DNA of 30,407 nucleotides from a virus. Every line of letters begins with the position of its first letter. The stretch's first letter is position 1. This document shows, piece by piece, positions 20,592 to 28,600 of the stretch. The translations under genes and the position numbers were made by a program. Below the pieces are notes generated by a model, which had not been told where the DNA came from, ran no database searches, and saw nothing but the letters and a program-made list of their open reading frames with translations. Where the stretch lies: positions 1 to 30,407 of the IMG/VR virus record IMGVR_UViG_3300025828_000115. One strand, written 5' to 3'.

Positions 20592-21389
20592 TCATATATC
20601 TTTTTGTTGAGTTGGACTATATTCCTTAGAATCAAACAACATCTCTATTGTTTCACTAAATCCAAAATCATCTGCTGGTTCCGCATCAATTGGATCAGGA
20701 ACGGCAGTATATCTCATCTCTCTTTTTGCCGTATTTGTATCCGTTCCAGTATAATAATCAACCTGAACCTTACGAATGAGACCATCCGTACTCTCTGCAA
20801 TTGGTCCAAATAGATATGTTTTCGCAGTAAAGTTTAAGGTGTAAATAAGTGCTCTTCTTGTAGAAAAATTTCCTTCATAATTATCTTGGAATGATATATT
20901 ATCAAGTATTATCGGAATATCTTTTTTCTCTCCTATAGAACTAACTAAATCAACCGTTAAATTAAATGATGGTTGAAAAAACGGAAGTATCTGCTCAACT
21001 ATTTGTAGAGCATCATCATTCAATTTTGTAAAAATACTCAATTCGAATCCAATATTATATGGTACTGGCATGTAAACTTTTTTCAAGTTACTTCCATCAG
21101 AAGCTTTAAATGTTTGAGTTACACTCGACTTTCTTGTAGGGTCATATTGAATAGATGTCATTTCAAATGACATTCTAGGAAGAGTAGTAGCAATTGATTT
21201 TGTTAATTGTGCCTGCTCTTCTATTTTGGCAAGGAACTTCTGCATTGGACCATAAGACAAAGCAACTTTTGTTTCATCAAGAGTTGATCCATCTTTTTTC
21301 TCATGACGAATGTAAATGTTATTAAAAAGAGTACCAAATCCAACTATGGTCTTTCTAATAATTTCGTGATAAAAATAAGTCCCTAACAT
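20592..21389 (-). CDS. 15: Tail sheath stabiliser and completion protein gp15
   Basis: The 265-aa protein (T4 gp15: 272 aa) forms the hexameric ring that caps the tail sheath and joins it to the neck. It begins MLGTYFYHEIIRKTIVGFGTLFNNIYIRH (T4: MFGYFYNSSFRRYATLMGDLFSNIQIKR, from memory), then has ALSYGPMQKFLAKI, LPRMSFEMTSIQYDPTRK, the conserved YNIGFELSIFTKLNDDALQIVEQILPFFQPSFN and FSTRRALIYTLNFTAKTYLFGP. The match runs along the whole length. Its ATG overlaps the gp14 stop as TAATG, with GGAG eight bases upstream, so coupling to gp14 is likely. Confidence 0.95.
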   Translation of the reverse strand: MLGTYFYHEIIRKTIVGFGTLFNNIYIRHEKKDGSTLDETKVALSYGPMQKFLAKIEEQAQLTKSIATTLPRMSFEMTSIQYDPTRKSSVTQTFKASDGSNLKKVYMPVPYNIGFELSIFTKLNDDALQIVEQILPFFQPSFNLTVDLVSSIGEKKDIPIILDNISFQDNYEGNFSTRRALIYTLNFTAKTYLFGPIAESTDGLIRKVQVDYYTGTDTNTAKREMRYTAVPDPIDAEPADDFGFSETIEMLFDSKEYSPTQQKDI

Positions 21390-22822
21390 TAATAATCTCC
21401 GAATGGATTAGATTCTGTAAAATCTAAAATAGAATCCGCTTCATCTTCTATTTCTTTATTTGCATCATATGGATCATCATAACTGTCTGTTGAATAAGAC
21501 TCGACGATATATCTTGCAGAAGAAATTGAACCTGCAACAACCTCTCCAGCAGAAAACTTACCACTATTTATTGCAACTCGTAAATTGGTAATGGCAACTT
21601 CTCCAGGTAAAACTGGAACTGTTGTTCTATAATCTCTAACTCTAGCTGTTGTACCAGAAGTTTCTCCAGTTACTACTTCATTATAGATAAATGTACCAAT
21701 TCCTGTTGTAGATAATCCTGCAACCGTGACTGTTGGATTTTCAGTATAACCAATACCAGGATTTGTAATGACTATTTGAGAAATGGAACCAGAAGAAATT
21801 ATGGATTCTGCGGTAGCAGTTGCCGTAATTCCAGATCCTGTTGGCTCGGAAATTATTATGTTTGGTTTTGTATAATATCCATCTCCAGCATTTGTAATAT
21901 TGAAAGAAACAACGCCTTTTCTTATTGGTTCAACCGAACAAGTTGCAGCTGCACCAGTTCCACCTCCCCCTGTTATGGTTATTGTTGGCGGTTCTACATA
22001 ACCAGATCCAGCATGAGTTAATAAAATTCTATCTATAGATTTGAGACCGGCAACTGAAGTAACAGTAGCAACTGCCGTAGCTCTAGTTCCTGAAGGAGGA
22101 GGTGATAATGTAACAGTCGGTGCCGAGGTATATCCATAACCATCATTATTTAAGAATATTTCCCTAATATAACCACTTCCAATACCAGCAGTTGCAGTTG
22201 CATTTGTTCCTCCATTTACTAAGACCAAAGTCGTAATATAACCTTCATCCTCCACAGTGTTGTCAATTTCATCTATTGCAGTATCGATAAGTTCATTTTC
22301 ATATTCATATAATTCACAATTTAATTCATAGACATAATTCTTACCAAGTTGATAAAATGGTTTTTCCGATTCTACTCTTTTAATTTCAAATAATCTTTCA
22401 CCTAATGGAAAATATATTAAATCTCCTTCTTTTGGTCTTGTAATCAAGTCAGCAAAATCAAATCCAGTAATTCTACCTTCACGGACTCCGGAAGATATAC
22501 CTTCTAAGAAAGGTGCAATAAATTCTTCATAACGTTCTCTTGAGATTGTAATACTAATCTCATTTTTTAGAGATAATCCAAATTTAGTCATTATATCACT
22601 TCCTGGAGCATATCCTTCATAATTGTTCAGATATGCTTCTATCAAAAAAGTATCATCAAATTTTGATGATTGTATTTCTCTGATAATATTGTCAGTTGTA
22701 AATATTTTTCTTGGCAAATAGTATACTTCTATGCCATACATTCTTAATTGTTCATTTATAAGATCTTGTATAAGGTATTGCTCACTTTGAGAACCTTGTA
22801 AGAAAAATGGATTTAGTGCCAT
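21389..22822 (-). CDS. 14: Neck protein gp14 with four inserted glycine-rich repeats
   Basis: Residues 1-175 match the T4-type neck protein: NPFFLQGSQSEQYLIQDLINEQLRMYGIEVYYLPRK, SKFDDTFLIEAYLNNYEGY, ISRERYEEFIAPF and RPKEGDLIYFPLGERLFEIKRVE. The last 16 residues (ADSILDFTESNPFGDY) are also typical. gp14 joins head and tail with gp13 and gp15. At 477 aa it is nearly twice T4 gp14 (256 aa). The excess is four repeats of about 43 residues centred on GYGY, GSGY, GDGY and GIGY (230, 274, 315, 358), each followed by P-x-V/I-T-I/V, then two copies of a GE-V-x-G-x-x-S motif (about 380-440). Such repeats appear in marine phage virion proteins and may bind a surface or decorate the neck. Confidence 0.9.
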   Translation of the reverse strand: MALNPFFLQGSQSEQYLIQDLINEQLRMYGIEVYYLPRKIFTTDNIIREIQSSKFDDTFLIEAYLNNYEGYAPGSDIMTKFGLSLKNEISITISRERYEEFIAPFLEGISSGVREGRITGFDFADLITRPKEGDLIYFPLGERLFEIKRVESEKPFYQLGKNYVYELNCELYEYENELIDTAIDEIDNTVEDEGYITTLVLVNGGTNATATAGIGSGYIREIFLNNDGYGYTSAPTVTLSPPPSGTRATAVATVTSVAGLKSIDRILLTHAGSGYVEPPTITITGGGGTGAAATCSVEPIRKGVVSFNITNAGDGYYTKPNIIISEPTGSGITATATAESIISSGSISQIVITNPGIGYTENPTVTVAGLSTTGIGTFIYNEVVTGETSGTTARVRDYRTTVPVLPGEVAITNLRVAINSGKFSAGEVVAGSISSARYIVESYSTDSYDDPYDANKEIEDEADSILDFTESNPFGDY

Positions 22823-22824
22823 GA

Positions 22825-23670
22825 TTATCCGATAAAGTCATAAGGTGGAAGTTCATAATCCATCGACATTCTCTGTAAAATGGAGGCGATTTCTTTTTCT
22901 GCATCATCATATAATTCTCTTCCATTAAGTTCGATTCCTCCAGGAAGTTTTACACCACGGAATTTAATTAAATTTTGTCCCCACTGGCGCTTTATCAATG
23001 CAGTAAGATATCTTTTAACAAAACTATCATTATAAACTCTTGTGAAATCATTGGGATTTAAAATTCTATAGCAATCAATAACTAAAAAATTGTCTAAAGA
23101 TTGAGATCCCCAATCAATGTCCAAATACAATCTATTCTGTCTTTTGTTAAATCTTAATTGCTTATCTGTTGTCAGTAAATAATCTATGTCTTCCAAATAC
23201 GATTTAGTCATTGCATACTGCAAAAGTTCAACTGAATTAAAATAATATAAATCATTTAAAAATAATTGATATTTGATGCTAAACATTCCTCCAGAAATGC
23301 TGCTAGTATCAAATTTAAATACTTTTTCTATACCAATTACAGAATCTGGTATTTGAATAAAATTAGAAGTTTCATAAAAATTGAATGATGTGGATCCATA
23401 ACCCGGAATACTTGTTGATGTTCCTATGGTTGTTGCTATTCCAACTCCAGTTGTCCCTGATGCTTTTCCCCTATCTAGGTCATCTTGAGATATTTTGTAT
23501 TTCAAATACATTCTTTCTACACCATCAAAATGCCTCTCATGAAAAAGTTGAAGGGCGTCATCTACTAAATCATCAATTTGATCATCATCAACATTTATTT
23601 CTAACACAGGAGATCCTAATCTCCTTAAACAATAATCGATTAATCCTTGTCTAGTGCTTGGTTGAGCCAT
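22825..23670 (-). CDS. 13: Neck protein gp13
   Basis: The product is 281 aa from the chosen start MAQPSTRQGLIDYCLRRLG (T4 gp13: 309 aa). gp13 with gp14 forms the neck that completes the filled head before tail attachment. Typical segments are LGSPVLEINVDDDQIDDLVDDALQLFHERHFDGVERMYLKY, the IPDSVIGIEKVFKF turn, YQLFLNDLYYFNSVELLQYAMTKSYLEDI, and the C-terminal VKRYLTALIKRQWGQNLIKFRGVKLPGGIELNGRELYDDAEKEI. An upstream ATG at 23679 is rejected because GGAGG lies right beside it, but about eight bases from the ATG at 23670; that ATG also overlaps the preceding stop as TGATG. A Gly/Thr/Ser-rich loop (about 75-100) resembles low-complexity stretches in neighbouring proteins. Confidence 0.93.
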   Translation of the reverse strand: MAQPSTRQGLIDYCLRRLGSPVLEINVDDDQIDDLVDDALQLFHERHFDGVERMYLKYKISQDDLDRGKASGTTGVGIATTIGTSTSIPGYGSTSFNFYETSNFIQIPDSVIGIEKVFKFDTSSISGGMFSIKYQLFLNDLYYFNSVELLQYAMTKSYLEDIDYLLTTDKQLRFNKRQNRLYLDIDWGSQSLDNFLVIDCYRILNPNDFTRVYNDSFVKRYLTALIKRQWGQNLIKFRGVKLPGGIELNGRELYDDAEKEIASILQRMSMDYELPPYDFIG

Positions 23671-24926
23671 CAATACCATCCTCCGTCAATTACTGATGTC
23701 CATGTAGGTATTCCTACAGCATCTGTTGTAAGAATAAAATTACTCGTTGTTATTCCTGTTGTAGTTGCTGCTGCTCCTATAAGTTTTCCTGTATCATCAA
23801 AATATGCAATGCCATTTGGACCTGTATAATTATCACTATCATAATATAAACCTTCAGTTACTGTTACAAATCCTGTGATACTTACATTATTTTTAAATGT
23901 TGAAAGACCTGATATATAAAGTTGTTGTGCAGTTACATCAGTAAGTGTAGTAACTCCTAAAGTACTGATACCACTTACATTGAGTTGTTGTACTGTTAAA
24001 TCAGTAGCAGTAGTAATTCCTAAAGTACTGATGCCAGAAACATTGAGTTGTTGTGCAGTTACATCAGTAAGTGTAGTAACTCCTAAGGTACTGATGCCAG
24101 AAACATATAGATCTGTAGTTGTTACTAGTCCAGAAAAACGTCCAGTTCTCCACCTTTGAGTAGAGATACCAATATCATAGGTGTTATCATCATTTGGAAC
24201 CAAATTGGATATAAATTCGCCACCAATATCAATATCATCACTAGTGGAGTCTCCAATACCAATGGTTCCTCCCTTAAATGTTACATTTCCAATAAATGTG
24301 GAAACTCCAACAACATTTACATTTCTACCAACATAAAGATCATTATCAACATATAAATCACCACCAGTAGTTGTTATGCCACCATTTGATGCTAGTGTGG
24401 TTGTTCCTTTAGATTCAAAAAGACCACTTCCAGTTATTTTTCCTGTTACATCTAATGTAGTAAGAATATCGACCGCAGCATTAATATCCAGATTAGATGC
24501 AAATGTCGATAATCCTGTTATTACTATATTTCCACCAACGTCTAGATTGGAAAGAATATCAACCGATGCATTAATATCCAAATTAGATGCAAACGTTGAT
24601 AATCCAGTTATCGAAACACCTCCACCTATGTTTAAATTTTTGCCAATACCAACACCACCACTTATAACAAGAGCACCATTTGTTATAAGTGAAGAATCCG
24701 TAGTATTAGTAAAAGAAACAAGACTACTTGCGCCAAAAATAGCGCTATCAATAACACTAGTGGTTATAAATTTTTCAGTGCCAAGATCCCAAACTAGAAT
24801 GACACCATCATCTCTTATAGTAGAATCTACATCAGTAAGATTAATTAATCTTGTTGGTGGCGCTGAAGCATTAGATAAAACACGAATTACATTTTGAGAT
24901 CCAATTCTATCGTTTATATTAGGCAT
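23670..24926 (-). CDS. Repeat-rich fibre-like virion protein in the gp12/fibritin position (418 aa)
   Basis: The 418-aa protein has an N-terminal module (RLINLTDVDSTIRDDGVILVWDL), then repeated strand-turn units rich in Gly, Ser, Thr and Val: two 30-residue units with GLSTFASNLDIN (residues about 105-165) and three tandem 21-residue units with SGISTLGVTT (about 270-335). A C-terminal module reads NGIAYFDDTGKLIGA then FILTTDAVGIPTWTSVI. The pattern suggests a trimeric beta-helix or beta-prism fibre. T4 has gp12 and fibritin (wac) just before gp13; this gene has that place but no fibritin-like coiled coil. It is likely a tail- or neck-attached fibre; receptor binding is inference. It follows the 111-aa gene by one base. 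Confidence 0.88.
   Translation of the reverse strand: MPNINDRIGSQNVIRVLSNASAPPTRLINLTDVDSTIRDDGVILVWDLGTEKFITTSVIDSAIFGASSLVSFTNTTDSSLITNGALVISGGVGIGKNLNIGGGVSITGLSTFASNLDINASVDILSNLDVGGNIVITGLSTFASNLDINAAVDILTTLDVTGKITGSGLFESKGTTTLASNGGITTTGGDLYVDNDLYVGRNVNVVGVSTFIGNVTFKGGTIGIGDSTSDDIDIGGEFISNLVPNDDNTYDIGISTQRWRTGRFSGLVTTTDLYVSGISTLGVTTLTDVTAQQLNVSGISTLGITTATDLTVQQLNVSGISTLGVTTLTDVTAQQLYISGLSTFKNNVSITGFVTVTEGLYYDSDNYTGPNGIAYFDDTGKLIGAAATTTGITTSNFILTTDAVGIPTWTSVIDGGWY
23920..24108 (-). repeat. Three tandem 63-base repeats in the fibre-like gene
   Basis: Units at 23920-23982, 23983-24045 and 24046-24108 are highly similar, the first and third most alike. Each encodes a 21-residue beta unit containing SGISTLGVTT and ending around TAQQL. 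No spacers are present and the frame is unbroken, so this is an in-gene expansion rather than a CRISPR-like array. Confidence 0.92.
24451..24611 (-). repeat. Two 90-base repeats in the fibre-like gene
   Basis: The segments 24451-24521 and 24541-24611 align at an offset of exactly 90 bases and encode two 30-residue units with GLSTFASNLDINA followed by VDIL and LDV. They form a second, longer repeat family upstream (in gene order) of the 63-base units. Confidence 0.85.
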
Positions 24927-24927
24927 T

Positions 24928-25263
24928 TTACCTTGTTACTCCTGCTCTAACGAGTGCGGAACCTTCTATAGCTTTGTATTCTTTTCCATCTGCCGCCACT
25001 TTTATATCATAATTATATCTTCCAGGTTTTATCAAAATAGTTTGGGCAGCAGTCAGTGATATTGAAATAATACCAGTATCTGGATTAGTAACAGTCGTGG
25101 CAAATGAAACTGCGGTAGAGCTGCCAGGATGCTTTCTCAATTGACCTTCGGTAGTATAATTATTAAGATCCAGAAAAGAATTTGTTCTAGTATCCTCTAA
25201 TTGGAAAGAAGTATCAAAATCGAAACCTTGCTCAATTACTATATTGGATACATATACTGCCAT
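24928..25263 (-). CDS. Small beta-sandwich-like virion protein (111 aa)
   Basis: The 111-aa product begins MAVYVSNIVIEQGFDFDTSFQLED and continues with DLNNYTTEGQLRKHPGSS, AVSFATTVTNPDTGIISISLTAAQTILIKPGRYNYDIKVAADGKEYKAIEGSALV. The order EQG-x-D-F ... R-K/R ... I-x-L-x-L-T ... PGRYNYDI ... G-x-x-x-V is seen in small phage tail proteins with an Ig-like or BppU-N-like sandwich, so a baseplate or fibre-attachment role is plausible. That fold assignment is from pattern, not search. A perfect TATAAATA lies 27 bases upstream, so it heads a late unit including the fibre-like gene and gp13. Confidence 0.82.
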   Translation of the reverse strand: MAVYVSNIVIEQGFDFDTSFQLEDTRTNSFLDLNNYTTEGQLRKHPGSSTAVSFATTVTNPDTGIISISLTAAQTILIKPGRYNYDIKVAADGKEYKAIEGSALVRAGVTR

Positions 25264-25284
25264 TATTTAAAAAAGAATATATCT

Positions 25285-25473
25285 TTAGGTATTTATATTT
25301 CCAATAGTTGGTAAAGATTTTAAAACCTCTTGCTGCTTCAAATAAAGTTTGATATAGGACTTTGCAATATTTTTTAAATCTTCAATATTTTCAATTTCAT
25401 CAATCATTCTAGATTCTTTTTCATATGCAAACATTTTTGCCATAGTTTCCAATTCAATATCATTTGGATTCAT
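25285..25473 (-). CDS. Small helical conserved-type hypothetical protein (62 aa)
   Basis: The 62-aa product reads as two or three helices (NDIELETMAKMFAYEKESRMIDEI and LKNIAKSYIKLYLKQQEVLKSL) with no cysteine, membrane segment or known motif. Its ATG lies 14 bases inside the end of the preceding 66-aa gene, so the two overlap in different frames and are probably coupled. Its 3' end includes the late promoter element of the next gene. Short ORF pairs of this kind sit between tail genes in T4-like marine phages and have no known function. Confidence 0.75.
   Translation of the reverse strand: MNPNDIELETMAKMFAYEKESRMIDEIENIEDLKNIAKSYIKLYLKQQEVLKSLPTIGNINT
25290..25297 (-). promoter_or_regulatory. 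Late promoter (perfect TATAAATA) before the 111-aa gene
   Basis: The minus strand reads TATAAATA, identical to the T4 late consensus, overlapping the last codons of the 62-aa gene and 27 bases upstream of the 111-aa ATG. It probably drives the unit running through the fibre-like protein into gp13-gp16. Confidence 0.72.
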
Positions 25474-25660
25474 TTACCAACTCCTTTAGTAATGTTTTAA
25501 TTTCTTCAATATCACTTTTCATTTTTTCAATTTCTCTTTTTTGAGTTTCTCTATTATTTGATGAAATAATGTATTGATTGTAGGATTGACTGTCACAATT
25601 TATAATGGCTCCGGATTTTTCATCCCGATATAAATTTGGATGCCCTTTTACTGGTATCAT
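25460..25660 (-). CDS. Small conserved-type hypothetical protein with C-terminal coiled coil (66 aa)
   Basis: The 66-aa product starts MIPVKGHPNLYRDEKSGAIIN, a motif I associate with short ORFs in T4-like cyanophages, followed by a heptad-like helix (NRETQKREIEKMKSDIEEIKTLLKELV) likely to form a coiled coil. Its start overlaps the giant tail gene stop as ATGA, so translation is probably coupled. The VKGHPNLYRDxxxGAIIN head resembles a small beta hairpin. The function is unknown; it might assemble as a small oligomeric connector, which is speculation. Confidence 0.82.
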   Translation of the reverse strand: MIPVKGHPNLYRDEKSGAIINCDSQSYNQYIISSNNRETQKREIEKMKSDIEEIKTLLKELVNESK

Positions 25661-28600
25661 GCTAATGCTATGCTCCTGAGGTCCTTAAATCTTGGTGCAT
25701 GTGCCTGATCTGTTCCGGACATTACAATTTTAATTGTATATCCAACAAAACTGTCAAGGTCATTTATGCTATACTCATATTCTCTAAATTCATCTTCCAA
25801 ACTAGCAGGAATACGACGATCTTGCAATCCGCTATTTTTTGATGGATCGACAACATCTAAGAATCCATCCGTATCATTATCTAAAGTTAGATTGTCATAT
25901 CCTGGGAACAATTCAAATGATTGTGAAACTTCACTAGAATCTGGTTTAATTAAACTATAAAGAACTCTAAAATCAGCAGATGAATGACGATAAGCACTTA
26001 AATATACTCTAAGAGATGTTGCTGGATTTGCAAGTCTAACAGTATTTGAGACATATACTGCAGAGTGTGGATCATTGGAAATTGAATTCACTCTATTATC
26101 ACTTGGATAACTTGAAATTGGTTTGTTTAGACGATTACTGATAAATTCTATAGAAGAATTATCCCAGAAAACAATTGGAGATAAATTTGGATTATTTGAT
26201 TGTAAGTCAACTTTTAATGTGAATGATTTATTTCTCAATAAATTACTTAAATATGTAGTTTCATTTACATCCGAACAGACTATTCTGGTTGAAGATAATC
26301 TATTTTCTGATCCAATTTCAACAGATTCATATCCTTGATCAACAAATGAGGTCTCATTTCCTCCAACACTAGTTCCACTTACTGTTCTAATTTGAGCAGT
26401 TACTGAAGTTTGCGAATTTGGATTAATTAAGTCGATATGGGGATTAATTGCATTGAATTGTATATTTTCTGTTGCGGTTACATTACTTTCTCCACAAACC
26501 AATGATTTATTGAAAGAAAGTAATGGTGATCCAGAGGATTGAGGAGCACTATCTTGATCCGAATTTCTATTAATTGTATTTGAATCGAAGTTAGATCTAT
26601 CAAATACGACATAATAACTATCAATATCATTGCTATTAGAACTAATAGAATGCTCAGTATTAATTCTTCTCAACGAAACCCCACCAATCTCATACTTATA
26701 TACTTTAGTGCCCAAATCATAATCTAGTTGAATAGTTGAATCTATACCTCTTGTCAAACCTGAAATTGTATTATCAACAACTGATGTATACTTAATAATT
26801 TCATCTTTAATTTTCAAATATCCTGGATTGTTGCCATCAACTACCAAACCTTCAAAAGTTTCAAAATCACTTGCAGAAGCAACGAGTATAGAAGTTTCGC
26901 TAGTTGTTAATCGGTTTGCCAATGTTGTTGGTTTAATGTCACTAATGACATTCGAAATAACTACTTTATTTAAATCTGAATACATTCCATGATGATAATG
27001 GTCAACTTTGAAATAATTTCCAGAATAAATTCCACCGGTAGGTGTTGATGTATTTACAGTTGTTGCTGTGGCAACTTGTACTACTCCGCTATTATCATAG
27101 TATGTTAAAGTTGCAGCCGCTCCAGCAAAAGAGTCTCCCTGAACATTTGATACGAATAAAGTATTTGCTCCTGTTCCAATTCCAGTAATTGTTATTTGAG
27201 CATCTCTACCAGTACCGGAAGACATATCAGAAGTTACAATGCCAACAACATCGCCAACATTATATCCGCTCCCATAATTTACTGGAGTTACGCTGTTAAT
27301 AATTCCTGCATTTGCTTCAACATCTAAGGTAAGACCGCTTCCGTTTCCAGTAATTGCAAAAGTAGAGCACTCATTGTCGCTATCAGTTACATAATTAAAT
27401 CCACCTGTAGTAATTCCAACAGTAACTACGGAAGCACCTGTTCCAACAATAGTTCCATAAGTATATGGTCTCAATTGCGTTGAAATTTTTCTTCCTTCTG
27501 TGAGAATACCAATAAGAGAATCATCTGTTAAAGTAGTAATGCCAAGTTTAACCTCTCTTGGAACAATAGTCAGTGGATTTGAATTGAGAGATTGAACATA
27601 TCCATTACTTACATCTAAGGATGGATTGTGGAATAATACGCTGCCGCTTGATGAAGTGAAGTTTGCTTTATGAAGTTTAAACTTCATATCTTGATATTGA
27701 TTTGCAGTCCATATAGATCCATTTTGGGACTTGAAAAGACTTCCGATAGCAAACTGTCTTCCATATTTAATTGCCTGAGAATCGGGAAGATCTCTGGTTT
27801 CAATAGTTTTTTCTCCCATTTCAGCAATCCAAACTTCATATTGGTCTGATTGCGGTGCAAGAAGAACTAATGCATATTCTGAATTTGGTTCGAGAGGAAT
27901 TGGATAATCAAAAGTAAAGGTTGTTGGGATAGAAGCATCTCTAGATGTAAATACTTGATCAGGATTTAAAGTTACCCTATTTCCAATTCTATTGTTTGTT
28001 GGTGTCCCAAGTTCAACCTTTCTTATTTCAAGACTGACTGTAGCATTTCCTGAATCTTTGTTTCCAAAGAATACATCAACTGCTGTTAAATAGGCTCCAT
28101 ATGCATCATCACTTCTAATTGCAATATTTGGTGCTTGAACATCTTCGATACTCCCACCAACGGTAAATGATTGTGCCAAAGGATCGCTGTAATCAACACG
28201 AATGCTTATATTCGTAGTTCTTATTGTAAGTCTTTGCCATGCTTGCCAAATTCCTGTAGAAGTATACAAGGATTCTCCAGAAGAAATTAATTTACTTCCT
28301 GGAAGAGGAGTTTCATTTGTGGGACTAGATGTTAATTTATAAACTTTGGATCCGGTTTCAATTCTAACTGATGGTGGTGGACTTGTAAGAGGATTTTTCA
28401 AATAGAATGAACCGGATAAGAATCCATTTATATCACTAATTAATCTTAGATTCTTTACATAAGCTACGGTTCCACTAGTTTGTCCAACTAATTGCATACC
28501 CTGTACAAGATATCCATTATATAAACCTTGTGCTTGAGCAGATAGACCGGCAATATCAACATTTAAAGTTTTTGATGATGCACTATACGCTTCAGGAATA

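Noticed and set aside
21565-21572. AATAAATA on the coding strand inside gp14
   Set aside because: It is internal to the gene, with no start codon at suitable spacing. It is counted as background for the one-mismatch motif.
23670-23679. Alternative gp13 start (MVLMAQ...)
   Set aside because: The upstream ATG has GGAGG directly adjacent, too close for use, while the ATG at 23670 has good spacing and a TGATG overlap.
23920-24611. Regular repeats that could suggest a CRISPR-like array
   Set aside because: The units are contiguous without spacers, in frame, and encode matching protein repeats of a fibre-like protein.
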